From assembly GCA_026988355.1 (NCBI GenBank), contig JALSLK010000091.1, positions 1-64,000 of the forward strand: DNA of 64,000 nt, written 5' to 3'. How positions within the stretch are numbered: position 1 is the stretch's first letter; every line of letters starts with the position of its first letter. The DNA is from Flavobacteriaceae bacterium. GTDB lineage: Bacteria > Bacteroidota > Bacteroidia > Flavobacteriales > Flavobacteriaceae. Made by a program: the position numbers and the translations under genes. Shown one piece after another: positions 38,687-46,709 of the stretch. Below the pieces are notes generated by a model. It searched no databases. It had not been told where the DNA came from and saw only the letters and a program-made list of their open reading frames with translations.

Positions 38687-39376
38687 TTAAACTGATTTTA
38701 CTTCTATTTCTATCCCTGGACTCATTGTACTTGACATAAAAGCACTTTTCACATAAGTTCCTTTAGCTGTATTTGGCTTTAAATTAAGAATTGTTTGAAT
38801 TAATTCTTGTGCATTTTCTTCGATTTTTTTTGCATCGAAAGAAATTTTTCCAATTGCTGCATGTATGATACCTGTCTTATCTACCTTAAAGTCTATTTTA
38901 CCTGCTTTTACATCTTTTACAGCTTTTGCTACATCCATTGTTACTGTACCTGTTTTAGGATTTGGCATTAAACCTCTTGGTCCTAATATACGCCCTAATG
39001 GTCCTAATTTACCCATAACACTTGGCATCGTAATAATAACATCAACATCTGTCCATCCTCCTTTTATTTTTTGAAGGTATTCATCTAATCCCACATAATC
39101 TGCTCCTGCTGCTGTAGCATCTGCTTCTTTATCTGGAGTTACTAATGCCAATACTTTGACATCTTTTCCTGTTCCGTGTGGTAATGACACTACACCTCTA
39201 ACCATTTGGTCTGCCTTACGTGGATCTACACCTAAACGCAAAGCTAAATCAACAGATGCATCAAATTTTACATTGGTAATTTCTTTTACTAATGCCGAAG
39301 CTTCCTCAAGTGAATATACTTTTGCTGTATCCACTTTAGCATATGCTACTTTTTGTTTTTTTGTTACTTTTCCCAT
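38687..39376 (-). CDS. rplA: 50S ribosomal protein L1
   Basis: L1-stalk protein, 229 aa, standard length. Conserved [47 protein letters not shown] and the final [14 protein letters not shown]. It starts 3 bp after the rplK stop, the typical tightly coupled L11-L1 pair in which L1 can repress translation of both. Confidence 0.99.
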   Translation of the reverse strand: MGKVTKKQKVAYAKVDTAKVYSLEEASALVKEITNVKFDASVDLALRLGVDPRKADQMVRGVVSLPHGTGKDVKVLALVTPDKEADATAAGADYVGLDEYLQKIKGGWTDVDVIITMPSVMGKLGPLGRILGPRGLMPNPKTGTVTMDVAKAVKDVKAGKIDFKVDKTGIIHAAIGKISFDAKKIEENAQELIQTILNLKPNTAKGTYVKSAFMSSTMSPGIEIEVKSV

Positions 39377-39379
39377 TGT

Positions 39380-39823
39380 TTATGCTTTTACTGGTGCTTC
39401 ACCCATTACAGTTATTCCCATTGATCTTGCAGTTCCTGCTATCATTAACATTGCTGATTCCACTTGAAATGCATTCATGTCAACCATTTTATCTTCTGCA
39501 ATCTTTCTAATTTGATCCCAAGAAATTTTCCCTACCTTATTACGGTTAGGCTCTCCTGATCCTTTTTTAAGTTTTATTGCTTCTAATATTTGTACTGCTG
39601 CTGGTGGAGTTTTTACTACGAAATCAAAGGATTTATCTTTATACACCGTAATTACTACTGGTAATACTTTTCCTTGTTTATCTTGAGTTCTAGCATTAAA
39701 TTGCTTACAGAACTCCATAATATTTACTCCGGCAGCACCAAGTGCAGGTCCTACAGGTGGTGAAGGGTTTGCAGCTCCTCCACGTACTTGTAATTTTACA
39801 ACCTTACCTACTTCTTTTGCCAT
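39380..39823 (-). CDS. rplK: 50S ribosomal protein L11
   Basis: GTPase-centre protein, 147 aa. [33 protein letters not shown] and the C-terminal RNA-binding domain ([31 protein letters not shown]) are all present. It lies 68 bp after nusG at the head of the ribosomal protein genes. Confidence 0.99.
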   Translation of the reverse strand: MAKEVGKVVKLQVRGGAANPSPPVGPALGAAGVNIMEFCKQFNARTQDKQGKVLPVVITVYKDKSFDFVVKTPPAAVQILEAIKLKKGSGEPNRNKVGKISWDQIRKIAEDKMVDMNAFQVESAMLMIAGTARSMGITVMGEAPVKA

Positions 39824-39891
39824 TTTATATTTGTTTTAAAAATTCAGAAAATCACCAATTGGAAGCTGGCAATCATCTTATTTATGTAACA

Positions 39892-40443
39892 CTATGATAC
39901 TTTATTTACCTGCGTATAACTTAATTCTAATGGTGTTCTTCTTCCGAAAATTTTCACCATTACTTCTAGTTTACGTTTTTCTTCATTTATTTTTTCTATC
40001 GTTCCATCAAAACCATTAAATGGTCCATCAATAACTTTTATTGTTTCTCCAACTATATAAGGAATTACAACATTTTCATTTTGAATAGCTAATTCATCCA
40101 CTTTTCCTAGCATTCGATTAACTTCTGCTTTTCTTAACGGTACTGGTTCTCCTCCTTTTACTTCTCCAAGAAATCCAATAACTCCTGTTATGGATTTAAT
40201 AACGTGAGGTACTTCTCCACTTAAATTGGCTTTTACCATGATATATCCAGGAAAGTATACTTTTTCGATATTATATTTCTTTCCTTTTCGTATTTGAATA
40301 ACTTTCTCTGTTGGCACTAAAACTTCTTCAACAAAATCAGATAAACCTAGACGAGATATTTCATTTTCTATATATCTTTTTACTTTATTTTCTTGTCCGC
40401 CTATAGCTCTTACTACATACCATTTCTTTACAATATCAGCCAT
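39892..40443 (-). CDS. nusG: Transcription termination/antitermination factor NusG
   Basis: RNA-polymerase-binding elongation factor, 183 aa. The NGN domain opens KKWYVVRAIGGQENKVKRYI and includes the VYFPGYIMVKA segment; a KOW domain follows (VIDGPFNGFDGTIEKINEEK). Located 9 bp after secE, the near-universal secE-nusG-rplK order. Confidence 0.98.
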   Translation of the reverse strand: MADIVKKWYVVRAIGGQENKVKRYIENEISRLGLSDFVEEVLVPTEKVIQIRKGKKYNIEKVYFPGYIMVKANLSGEVPHVIKSITGVIGFLGEVKGGEPVPLRKAEVNRMLGKVDELAIQNENVVIPYIVGETIKVIDGPFNGFDGTIEKINEEKRKLEVMVKIFGRRTPLELSYTQVNKVS

Positions 40444-40452
40444 ATTCTTTAA

Positions 40453-40641
40453 TTAAAAAAGTTTAAAAAATTTATCTAAAGCATTTTGAAATACTTTATC
40501 TGTTAAAAATACAGCTATTGCGAAAATTACAGTAAAAATTGCAACTATAATGGTCGATTTTTGAGCTTCAGATAAAGGTATCCATGTCACTTCATTATTA
40601 AGTTCTTTGTATGATTCCTTTACATAATTTACAATTCCCAT
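40453..40641 (-). CDS. secE: Preprotein translocase subunit SecE
   Basis: Small membrane subunit of the SecYEG channel, 62 aa, with an amphipathic helix (YVKESYKELNNEVTWIPLSEA) and a single transmembrane helix (STIIVAIFTVIFAIAVFLTD). The gene lies between tRNA-Trp and nusG as in most bacteria, and matches the short single-helix form. Confidence 0.97.
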   Translation of the reverse strand: MGIVNYVKESYKELNNEVTWIPLSEAQKSTIIVAIFTVIFAIAVFLTDKVFQNALDKFFKLF

Positions 40642-40840
40642 ATTTATTTATTTTTAAGTATGAATTGATTATTAATTTGTTCTTGTTTTTATTTCTCTAA
40701 AACCAGAACATTTATTCTCTTTAACACACTTTTATATTTAAAGTTTAATCCTAAAAAGAATTACCTAATCTTATTTTCTACGCTTTAAAAAGCTTAATTT
40801 TTACGTCGGCATTCCATGTCATATACTTTTTATTCCATTG

Positions 40841-40913
40841 CACGGGCGGAGAGACTCGAACTCCCGACACCTGGTTTTGGAGACCAGTGCTCTACCAACT
40901 GAGCTACGCCCGT
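40841..40913 (-). tRNA. tRNA-Trp (CCA)
   Basis: 73 nt on the - strand. Perfect 7-bp acceptor stem ACGGGCG/CGCCCGT, D arm GCTC...GAGC, anticodon stem CTGGT/ACCAG with loop CTCCAAA (anticodon CCA), T arm GGGAG-TTCGAGT-CTCTC, discriminator G. The 3' CCA is not encoded. Located between tuf and secE. Confidence 0.97.
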
Positions 40914-40940
40914 AATTATTAATTAACTAGTATAAATCAA

Positions 40941-40970
40941 GGCGTTCGCCAATTTTAATTGACGAACACC
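40941..40970 (-). terminator. hairpin between tuf and tRNA-Trp
   Basis: GGCGTTCGCCAATTT and AATTGACGAACACC pair as a 14-15-bp stem (with G-T pairs) almost without loop. On the - strand the bases after it (TTGATTTATAC) make a weak U-tract. It could end most tuf transcripts while letting some continue into tRNA-Trp and secE-nusG, or serve as a processing site. Confidence 0.55.
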
Positions 40971-40998
40971 TCGTTATATTAATTACAAGCTTACTTAA

Positions 40999-42183
40999 TT
41001 AGAGTATCTCTGTAACTTGTCCTGCTCCTACGGTTCTACCTCCTTCACGAATTGCAAAACGAAGTCCAACATTCATTGCAATTGGTTGATGTAATTCAAC
41101 TTCAATTGTTAAGTTATCTCCAGGCATCACCATTTCTACTCCACTTGGCAAAGTAATTGTACCAGTAACATCAGTAGTTCTCACATAAAATTGAGGACGA
41201 TAGTTGTTATGGAATGGAGTATGACGTCCACCTTCTTCTTTTTTAAGGATATAAACCTCAGCTTTAAAGTGTGCATGTGGTGTTACGGAACCTGGCTTAC
41301 AGATTACCATTCCTCTTTTAATATCTTCTTTTGCAATACCTCTTAATAAGATTCCTACATTATCTCCTGCTTCTCCTCTATCTAATATTTTACGAAACAT
41401 TTCAACTCCTGTAACTGTTGAAGTTAATTTTTCTGCTCCCATACCGATGATATCTACTGCATCTCCTGTATTTGCTACTCCTGTTTCGATACGACCTGTC
41501 GCTACAGTTCCACGACCAGTAATTGAGAATACATCTTCAATTGGCATTAAAAAATCTTTTTCTACATCTCTCTTTGGCAATTCAATCCAAGAATCTACAG
41601 CTTCCATCAATTCTAAGATTGATTTAGCCCATTTTTCTTCTCCGTTTAATCCTCCTAGAGCAGAACCTGCTATTACTGGAGTATTATCTCCATCATATTC
41701 ATAGAAATCTAATAATTCTCTGATTTCCATTTCTACTAATTCTAATAATTCTTCATCATCAACCATATCCACTTTGTTCATGAATACAACCATTCTAGGA
41801 ATACCTACTTGACGTCCTAATAGGATATGCTCACGAGTTTGTGGCATTGGCCCATCTGTCGCCGCAACAACTAAAATAGCACCATCCATTTGAGCTGCAC
41901 CAGTTACCATATTCTTTACATAATCCGCGTGACCTGGACAGTCTACGTGCGCATAATGACGTTTATCTGTTGCATATTCTACATGCGAAGTATTTATTGT
42001 AATCCCTCTTTCTTTTTCTTCTGGAGCGTTATCAATTTGATCAAAATCTTTTACCTCACAAAACCCTGCTTTAGCTAACACAACTGTAATTGCTGCTGTT
42101 AAAGTAGTTTTCCCATGATCTACGTGACCAATTGTACCAATATTTAAGTGTGGTTTCGAGCGGTCAAAATGTTCTTTTGCCAT
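40999..42183 (-). CDS. tuf: Elongation factor Tu
   Basis: GTPase that delivers aminoacyl-tRNA to the ribosome, 394 aa. G motifs [17 protein letters not shown] and SAL are intact, as are the domain 2 and 3 signatures ([43 protein letters not shown]). It follows tRNA-Thr(GGT) by 74 bp and precedes tRNA-Trp. Only one copy is in this window. Confidence 0.99.
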   Translation of the reverse strand: MAKEHFDRSKPHLNIGTIGHVDHGKTTLTAAITVVLAKAGFCEVKDFDQIDNAPEEKERGITINTSHVEYATDKRHYAHVDCPGHADYVKNMVTGAAQMDGAILVVAATDGPMPQTREHILLGRQVGIPRMVVFMNKVDMVDDEELLELVEMEIRELLDFYEYDGDNTPVIAGSALGGLNGEEKWAKSILELMEAVDSWIELPKRDVEKDFLMPIEDVFSITGRGTVATGRIETGVANTGDAVDIIGMGAEKLTSTVTGVEMFRKILDRGEAGDNVGILLRGIAKEDIKRGMVICKPGSVTPHAHFKAEVYILKKEEGGRHTPFHNNYRPQFYVRTTDVTGTITLPSGVEMVMPGDNLTIEVELHQPIAMNVGLRFAIREGGRTVGAGQVTEIL

Positions 42184-42257
42184 AATTATTAATTTTAAAT
42201 CTAGTTATATAATTTATTTAGTGTTCTTGTTTATCTTTGAATTCCAAAATACATTAG

Positions 42258-42329
42258 AGCCAATGACGGGAATTGAACCCGTGACCTCTTCCTTACCAAG
42301 GAAACGCTCTACCTCTGAGCTACACCGGC
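42258..42329 (-). tRNA. tRNA-Thr (GGT)
   Basis: 72 nt. Acceptor GCCGGTG/CATTGGC (two G-T pairs), D arm GCTC..GAGC, anticodon stem TTTCC/GGAAG around TTGGTAA (anticodon GGT), T arm ACGGG-TTCAATT-CCCGT, discriminator T, no encoded CCA. Directly upstream of tuf, as in E. coli thrT-tufB. Confidence 0.96.
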
Positions 42330-42339
42330 TTTAAAAAAG

Positions 42340-42412
42340 AGCGAGAGACCGGGCTCGAACCGGCGACAGTCAGCTTGGAAGGCTGAAGCTCTACCAACTG
42401 AGCTACTCTCGC
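42340..42412 (-). tRNA. tRNA-Gly (TCC)
   Basis: 73 nt. Acceptor GCGAGAG/CTCTCGC, D arm GCTC..GAGC, anticodon stem TCAGC/GCTGA around CTTCCAA (anticodon TCC), T arm GCCGG-TTCGAGC-CCGGT, discriminator T. Separated from tRNA-Thr(GGT) by only 10 bp. Confidence 0.96.
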
Positions 42413-42482
42413 TTTTAAATTATCTTTCTAATTTAAGGTGTATCTATCTTTAAAAATAAAAATAGAGCTTATTTTCAAGCTG

Positions 42483-42490
42483 CAAAATTA
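42483..42490 (-). promoter_or_regulatory. candidate -7 box upstream of tRNA-Gly
   Basis: On the - strand TAATTTTG fits TANNTTTG and lies about 70 bp upstream of tRNA-Gly, in a 131-bp spacer after tRNA-Tyr. The nearest TTG is only 12 bp away, short of the 17-23 bp usual for the -33 element. If used it would give tRNA-Gly/tRNA-Thr/tuf a promoter of their own. Confidence 0.4.
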
Positions 42491-42543
42491 ATATTTTTTA
42501 TTCAAATAGTCTATTTTATTTTGTTTTTTTTTCAAAAAAAGTG

Positions 42544-42625
42544 TGGGGAGGGAAGGATTCGAACCTTCGAAGGCGAAGCCAACGGAGTTACAGTCCGTCC
42601 TCGTTGACCACTTGAGTACCTCCCC
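42544..42625 (-). tRNA. tRNA-Tyr (GTA)
   Basis: 82-nt class II tRNA. Acceptor GGGGAGG/CCTCCCC, anticodon stem ACGGA/TCCGT around CTGTAAC (anticodon GTA), long variable arm with GGCTTCGCC, T arm GAAGG-TTCGAAT-CCTTC, discriminator A, no encoded CCA. Confidence 0.97.
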
Positions 42626-42696
42626 AGTTTTTTTTATTCAAAGAACTTAGTGCAACAACTTTTTTAAACATTTTCTAAAGTTATTACAATAAAAAG

Positions 42697-42770
42697 AGCC
42701 AATGGAGGGACTCGAACCCACGACCTGCTGATTACAAATCAGCTGCTCTAGCCAGCTGAGCTACATCGGC
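42697..42770 (-). tRNA. tRNA-Thr (TGT)
   Basis: 74 nt. Acceptor GCCGATG/CATTGGC with two non-Watson-Crick pairs, D arm GCTC..GAGC, anticodon stem GCTGA/TCAGC around TTTGTAA (anticodon TGT), T arm GTGGG-TTCGAGT-CCCTC with a U-U mismatch in the stem, discriminator T. First of the tRNA array, matching E. coli thrU. Confidence 0.93.
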
Positions 42771-42788
42771 TTTTACTATTTTTTTTAT

Positions 42789-42820
42789 AAAAAAACAGTC
42801 CGCTTTTTTCTAACGGACTG
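42789..42820 (-). terminator. intrinsic terminator after hpf, overlapping the tRNA promoter
   Basis: On the - strand CAGTCCG-N11-CGGACTG-TTTTTTT is a compact hairpin with a U-run. It lies 147 bp past the hpf stop and 19 bp before tRNA-Thr(TGT). The first arm directly abuts the -7 box TACATTTG, so a transcript started there would lack most of the first arm and should not terminate. Confidence 0.75.
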
Positions 42821-42849
42821 CAAATGTAAGATGTTTTTTTTCTTTACAA
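42821..42849 (-). promoter_or_regulatory. promoter of the tRNA-Thr/Tyr/Gly/Thr-tuf array
   Basis: On the - strand TTG (42849-42847), an 18-bp spacer and TACATTTG (42828-42821) match the Bacteroidota sigma consensus TTG-N17-23-TANNTTTG exactly. This is the best promoter match I found in the window. Predicted start about 42815, roughly 45 nt before tRNA-Thr(TGT). Confidence 0.7.
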
Positions 42850-42966
42850 AACTTTTTCAGTATTTTTTTTTATTTTTTTTTACACGTTATTTTTATTCCT
42901 TCATTATTGCATTTTATTCACTCTTTCTAACTTCTCATTAGAATATTGTTTTCTATCAAAAAACTA

Positions 42967-43266
42967 TTATCTTCCTCTCTGCTTTTCTTTCATTTTTTTT
43001 AAACTTCTTTTTAACGCTTCTAATGATATTGATGTTCCTTCTTCAAACGTCTTTGCTGTTTTTTTTACTACAATATCTTCTCCTGGTACATTAATTTTTA
43101 TTTCAATAATTTTATTTTCCTTTTCGCTTGTTTTTTGCACTTTTAAAAAAACTTCCGTGGAAATAATATTATCATAAAATTTATTTAATAATGCTATTTT
43201 ATCTTCAATATAGATTTTTAATTCCTTATCCATATTAAAATTTACAGACTGCACGAATACTTTCAT
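42967..43266 (-). CDS. hpf: Ribosome hibernation-promoting factor, short HPF/RaiA type
   Basis: A 99-aa ribosome-associated protein of the S30AE/YfiA family, which binds the decoding region in stationary phase. MKVFVQSVNFNMDKELKIYI opens the beta1-alpha1 unit; FLKVQKTSEKENKIIEIKIN and the C-terminal helix EEGTSISLEALKRSLKKMKEK follow. It lacks the dimerisation domain of long HPF. Start 43266 is 7 bp after the recombinase stop, so the two genes are one transcript. Confidence 0.93.
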   Translation of the reverse strand: MKVFVQSVNFNMDKELKIYIEDKIALLNKFYDNIISTEVFLKVQKTSEKENKIIEIKINVPGEDIVVKKTAKTFEEGTSISLEALKRSLKKMKEKQRGR

Positions 43267-43273
43267 AATCTTT

Positions 43274-44167
43274 TTAGTTTTTAGTTGAGCTCCTTGGATG
43301 AGCTTGGTTATACACATTTTTTAATTCTTTTAAACTACTATTTGTATAAACTTGTGTAGATGCTAAACTAGCATGACCAAGTAATTCTTTAACAGCATTT
43401 AAATCTGCTCCTTCGTTAAGTAAGTGAGTTGCAAATGCATGACGTAATATATGCGGACTCTTCTTTACCTTTGATGACACCGTACTAAAGTAATCATTAA
43501 TTACTCGATAAACAAGTGTTCCGTAAAGTTTATTTCCTTTTTTTGTAATAAACAGAAATTCATTGTTTTGCGATAATTTTGTTCTGATTTTTAAATATTC
43601 TATTATATTTTTTTGTAGCGTTTCCAATAATGGAATGTAACGTTCTTTATTTCGTTTTCCTAGCACTTTAATTACTTTCTGCTTTACATCTACATCTTCT
43701 ATTTTTAAATTTATCAATTCATTTCGTCGCACTCCTGTTGTATAAAAAATTTCTACAATTAATTTATTACGTACGGATATAAAATCTTTATTCTGGTCTA
43801 GATTATATAAAACTTCATTGATTTCTTTTTTATTAAATGGTACATTTACTCTTTTAGGAATTTTTAACGATTTGTGCTTTTGCAATGGATTCTCTTTTAT
43901 TTGCTTTATTTTTATTAAGAATTTATAAAAGGATTTTAGGGAACTCATTTTTCTGTTGATACTCCTATTAGAAATATTTTTTGATACTAATAAAACTATC
44001 CACGATCTTATTTGCGTATAATGTATTTTTTGAATGTTCTTTTCTCCACAAGTTTCTTCTATAAAATTTAAAAATTTTTCTAAATCATTTTTATAGGATA
44101 TAATGGTATTTTCTGAATATTTTTTTTCTAAAGAAAGGTATTCTAAAAATGATTCAATTAATTGCAT
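43274..44167 (-). CDS. Tyrosine recombinase (XerC/XerD-like)
   Basis: Site-specific recombinase, 297 aa. An N-terminal SAM-like core-binding domain (MQLIESFLEYLSLEKKYSEN) and the catalytic domain with R in TGVRRNEL, K in VLGKRNKERYIPL, H-x-x-R in HILRHAFATHLL, H in ELLGHASLA and Y in QVYTN. This is the Xer type that resolves chromosome dimers; XerC and XerD cannot be told apart by eye. The ATG lies two bases after the U-run of the rpsU terminator. Position between rpsU and hpf is a conserved flavobacterial arrangement, so a phage integrase is unlikely. Confidence 0.93.
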   Translation of the reverse strand: MQLIESFLEYLSLEKKYSENTIISYKNDLEKFLNFIEETCGEKNIQKIHYTQIRSWIVLLVSKNISNRSINRKMSSLKSFYKFLIKIKQIKENPLQKHKSLKIPKRVNVPFNKKEINEVLYNLDQNKDFISVRNKLIVEIFYTTGVRRNELINLKIEDVDVKQKVIKVLGKRNKERYIPLLETLQKNIIEYLKIRTKLSQNNEFLFITKKGNKLYGTLVYRVINDYFSTVSSKVKKSPHILRHAFATHLLNEGADLNAVKELLGHASLASTQVYTNSSLKELKNVYNQAHPRSSTKN

Positions 44168-44169
44168 AA

Positions 44170-44224
44170 AAAAATCCGTTATTTTAAACAAATTTAATGT
44201 TTTTGTTTAAAATAACGGATTTTT
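44170..44224 (-). terminator. rpsU terminator with embedded -7 box
   Basis: Perfect 21-bp inverted repeat (44170-44190 and 44204-44224; core ATCCGTTATTTTAAACA) with a 13-base loop. On the - strand it ends in a U-run and runs directly into the recombinase ATG. It is equally symmetric on the other strand. The loop and second arm contain TAAATTTG at 44196-44189 (- strand), a -7-type box that may serve the recombinase. Confidence 0.85.
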
Positions 44225-44242
44225 AAGCTAATAAAAAATTAT

Positions 44243-44434
44243 TTATTCTTCATTTTCTCGTTTACGCTGTACATATTGCGCTTTCATCTTTTGCTGACGA
44301 TTTAAAACTGAAGGTTTCGTAAACTGCTTACGCTCACGTAATTTTTTCATTGTTTTTGTTCTATCGAATTTTCGCTTAAAACGTTTTAACGCTCTATCGA
44401 TGTTTTCTCCGTCTTTTACTGGAATGATTAACAT
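44243..44434 (-). CDS. rpsU: 30S ribosomal protein S21
   Basis: A 63-aa basic protein: MLIIPVKDGENIDRALKRFK, the RKFDRTKTMKKLRERK helix and the tail VQRKRENEE. In Bacteroidota S21, with S18 and S6, is reported to bind and hide the 3' end of 16S rRNA, explaining why most genes lack Shine-Dalgarno sequences. This gene is the exception: a strong GGGAGGTG sits 9 nt before ATG, consistent with autoregulation by S21. Confidence 0.97.
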   Translation of the reverse strand: MLIIPVKDGENIDRALKRFKRKFDRTKTMKKLRERKQFTKPSVLNRQQKMKAQYVQRKRENEE

Positions 44435-44440
44435 TTAATG

Positions 44441-44452
44441 GCACCTCCCTTC
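44441..44452 (-). promoter_or_regulatory. strong Shine-Dalgarno sequence of rpsU
   Basis: GAAGGGAGGTGC on the - strand. GGAGGTG is a 7-base perfect match to the CACCTCC of the 16S anti-Shine-Dalgarno and the longer AAGGGAGGTG matches 9 of 10 bases. Spacing to ATG 44434 is 7-9 bases, the classical distance. I saw no comparable sequence before other starts that I inspected in this window. Confidence 0.85.
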
Positions 44453-44453
44453 A

Positions 44454-44461
44454 CAAACATA
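44454..44461 (-). promoter_or_regulatory. candidate rpsU -7 box TATGTTTG
   Basis: On the - strand TATGTTTG matches TANNTTTG. It is 19 bp upstream of the ATG and would place the start of transcription close to the Shine-Dalgarno. The best upstream TTG is about 25 bp away, inside the preceding terminator, slightly farther than usual. Confidence 0.45.
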
Positions 44462-44476
44462 TCTTTTTTGATTTAA

Positions 44477-44514
44477 AAATGGCTGCAAATATAAACTTTT
44501 TTTTACAGCCATTT
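44477..44514 (-). terminator. intrinsic terminator of the upstream lipoprotein gene
   Basis: AAATGGCTG and CAGCCATTT form a 9-bp stem with a 20-base A/T loop, 26 bp past the lipoprotein gene stop. On the - strand the second arm is followed by TTTTTAAAT. The terminator lies just upstream of the rpsU promoter. Confidence 0.65.
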
Positions 44515-44540
44515 CATTTATTCTATTTTATTTTTAGAAA

Positions 44541-45044
44541 TTATGGTGCAACGTACTTATACGTAAACGAAACTGATTTACCTGAAACTATATCACTTCC
44601 ATTTCCATCTACCTGATTAATCTTTATGGTACATGAAAAATCTCTATTTCCTACTTGTCCGTTAAAAATATGTGTTTCTACATTAGTAGTTGTATGACCT
44701 GCTTCGATTGTTTTAATCTCTGTATCATCTACATTTATATTAGCACTACACGTCTTAAAACACAATTGCATACCATCTCCATTTCCTTCTACGGATACTA
44801 CTGTTATTTTTAAATCGATTGCTGCATTTGTATTATTTGTAATATTAAATCCTAATTCTCCATCTGCTCCAACTACATTATAAGTTTTTACTAAAATCGT
44901 ATTCTCTACTACCTCTTCTTCGTCTATCTTAAGTGTAAATGGCACTACTTCTTCCACTACTGGATCTGGATCGTCACTCTTACACGAAGTTAAAATTAAA
45001 GACGATATAACTACTAGTGTTACTAAATATATTATTTTTTTCAT
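44541..45044 (-). CDS. Putative lipoprotein of unknown function
   Basis: A 167-aa lipoprotein: MKKIIYLVTLVVISSLILTS before Cys (LTSC lipobox), then an acidic linker (KSDDPDPVVEEVV) and a beta-rich domain with NVVGADGELGFNITNNTNAA and a CFKTC pair. Similar short domains accompany Omp28-type proteins in Flavobacteriia, and this gene directly follows one (18-bp gap). No catalytic residues are visible. Probably an outer- or inner-membrane-anchored partner of its neighbour. Confidence 0.7.
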   Translation of the reverse strand: MKKIIYLVTLVVISSLILTSCKSDDPDPVVEEVVPFTLKIDEEEVVENTILVKTYNVVGADGELGFNITNNTNAAIDLKITVVSVEGNGDGMQLCFKTCSANINVDDTEIKTIEAGHTTTNVETHIFNGQVGNRDFSCTIKINQVDGNGSDIVSGKSVSFTYKYVAP

Positions 45045-45062
45045 TGGTATAATTTTAATTTA

Positions 45063-46709
45063 CTATTCTATGATTATTTTTTGCGTTCCTTTATGTGCTC
45101 CATCAAATATGGATACGATGTATATTCCCTTTTCTAAATTGGATAAATCTAATGTGGTTTCTTCTCTAATGCTATCTTTTACAAAGACTACTCTTCCTAA
45201 CATATCGGAAAAACTTAGGTTAATTTCTCTATCGGTTTTTATATTCAATTTTCCTTTGGTTGGGTTTGGATAAATACTTACTGCTTCAAAGATATAGTTA
45301 TCTACTGCTGCTGTTGCATTTTCTGTTGACGTAACGGATTGCATGACACTTTTCGATGCATTATGCTGTATAAACACTACCACTTTTAAATCGCTCATTT
45401 CTTCGATATGTGTTCCTACCAAACTAGCTGTTAAAACTTGTTTTAGATGTGCTCCTTCTGTAAATGTAACTGCTGTACCATTTGCGTCTGGTATCATTTT
45501 CATCATTACATCTGTAAAATACGTTTCTCCGTTTGTTGCTACGTTTGCTGTTGTTCTTCCTTCAATTAATGCTGCATGAAGCACATAATCTCCTGACAAA
45601 TATGGATCGATGTCTACTTCTACTACCACTTCATTTGCAAGTGCATGAACAGAATGAATTGCCGCCATTGTAAAAAATGCTGGTTTTGCATTTACTTGAT
45701 TTAATACTGGCTGTAATTGCGCTGTATTTTGAAAGAAATTAGGATTATCGTCTACTCCATCTAAAGCTAAAGTAGGTACTCCTGTTACACTATAATAATC
45801 TCTTCTCACTCCTCCTTCTGCTGTGTAATATGGATCTCCTCCTACTCCTGGCCAATTCATTTGGTATTTTATCAAACTGTAATTTCCTGTATTTGCAGCT
45901 AAAAACGCATCGTTAAAATTATTTGTATTAAACCCTGCACATGGTCCGCAAGTAGAGCTTGTAAATTCTTCATATAATGGAAGTCTTTGTGTTGCTTGAC
46001 TAGCAATACTTATTCCTAATTCTTTAGAGTCATTATTCAAATCTTCATCATTTCCACTTGCATTTGCATTAGAAACCCAAGCTGTTATAGTATAATCTCC
46101 TGTCGTTGCTGCCCATGGCGTCGTAAATGTCACTTCATTTCTATCTCCAATAGAAAGGTTTACTCCTGTAACATTTTGTGTTACAACTGCTCCATTATCT
46201 ACTCTATAATTAACATCAAACGAAGTAAGGTTATTTAATCCTGTGTTTTCTACTGTACAGGTAATACTAATATCTCCTGCTGCTGCAAATGGCACTTGGT
46301 TTATTGCGCTCATCTTTGCATCTACATTATGACACCCCTCTCCAATTCCATAAACTACAAATCTCGAACCGAAACCTGAATTGGCTGTTGTAAATCCTCC
46401 TACATAAACTCCGTTATAAGATACACTTAACGAACCTGGAGCACTACCGTTATATCCTGCAATTCCATCTCCATAAGAATCTAATATTACAAATCGATAA
46501 CATTCGGTTGTTGTAACATTCACATTTGTTGTTACAGAGGTTTCATTGGCTAATGTTGCATTTTGCGCGATAAGATTATCATTAGAATCTAAAATCCCCC
46601 ATCTTGTTTCGCTAGCATAAGCATCCGTCAATAATTCTACCGTAATTGTTTGCGACAACGCAACAGCTACTGTAAATAATAAGATAACAGTTGTTGTAAT
46701 TTTTTTCAT
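45063..46709 (-). CDS. Omp28-related secreted protein with T9SS sorting domain
   Basis: A 548-aa exported protein. Signal peptide MKKITTTVILLFTVAVALSQ; a beta domain with CYRFVILDSYGDGIAG (about 25-130); a CARDB-like region; then the Omp28 domain opening LYEEFTSSTCGPCAGFNTNN, which carries a thioredoxin-like CxxC (CGPC); and a C-terminal type A sorting domain (SIYPNPTKGKLNIKTDREIN through KGTQKIIIE). It should be moved across the outer membrane by T9SS. It precedes the lipoprotein gene in the same operon and faces the Omp28 lipoprotein gene upstream. Role possibly cell-surface thiol chemistry; unproven. Confidence 0.86.
   Translation of the reverse strand: MKKITTTVILLFTVAVALSQTITVELLTDAYASETRWGILDSNDNLIAQNATLANETSVTTNVNVTTTECYRFVILDSYGDGIAGYNGSAPGSLSVSYNGVYVGGFTTANSGFGSRFVVYGIGEGCHNVDAKMSAINQVPFAAAGDISITCTVENTGLNNLTSFDVNYRVDNGAVVTQNVTGVNLSIGDRNEVTFTTPWAATTGDYTITAWVSNANASGNDEDLNNDSKELGISIASQATQRLPLYEEFTSSTCGPCAGFNTNNFNDAFLAANTGNYSLIKYQMNWPGVGGDPYYTAEGGVRRDYYSVTGVPTLALDGVDDNPNFFQNTAQLQPVLNQVNAKPAFFTMAAIHSVHALANEVVVEVDIDPYLSGDYVLHAALIEGRTTANVATNGETYFTDVMMKMIPDANGTAVTFTEGAHLKQVLTASLVGTHIEEMSDLKVVVFIQHNASKSVMQSVTSTENATAAVDNYIFEAVSIYPNPTKGKLNIKTDREINLSFSDMLGRVVFVKDSIREETTLDLSNLEKGIYIVSIFDGAHKGTQKIIIE

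Noticed and set aside
43274-44167. Tyrosine recombinase as a phage integrase or island marker
   Set aside because: It lies between rpsU and hpf next to the tRNA-tuf block, has the Xer length, and no phage genes or att repeats flank it, despite tRNA genes nearby.
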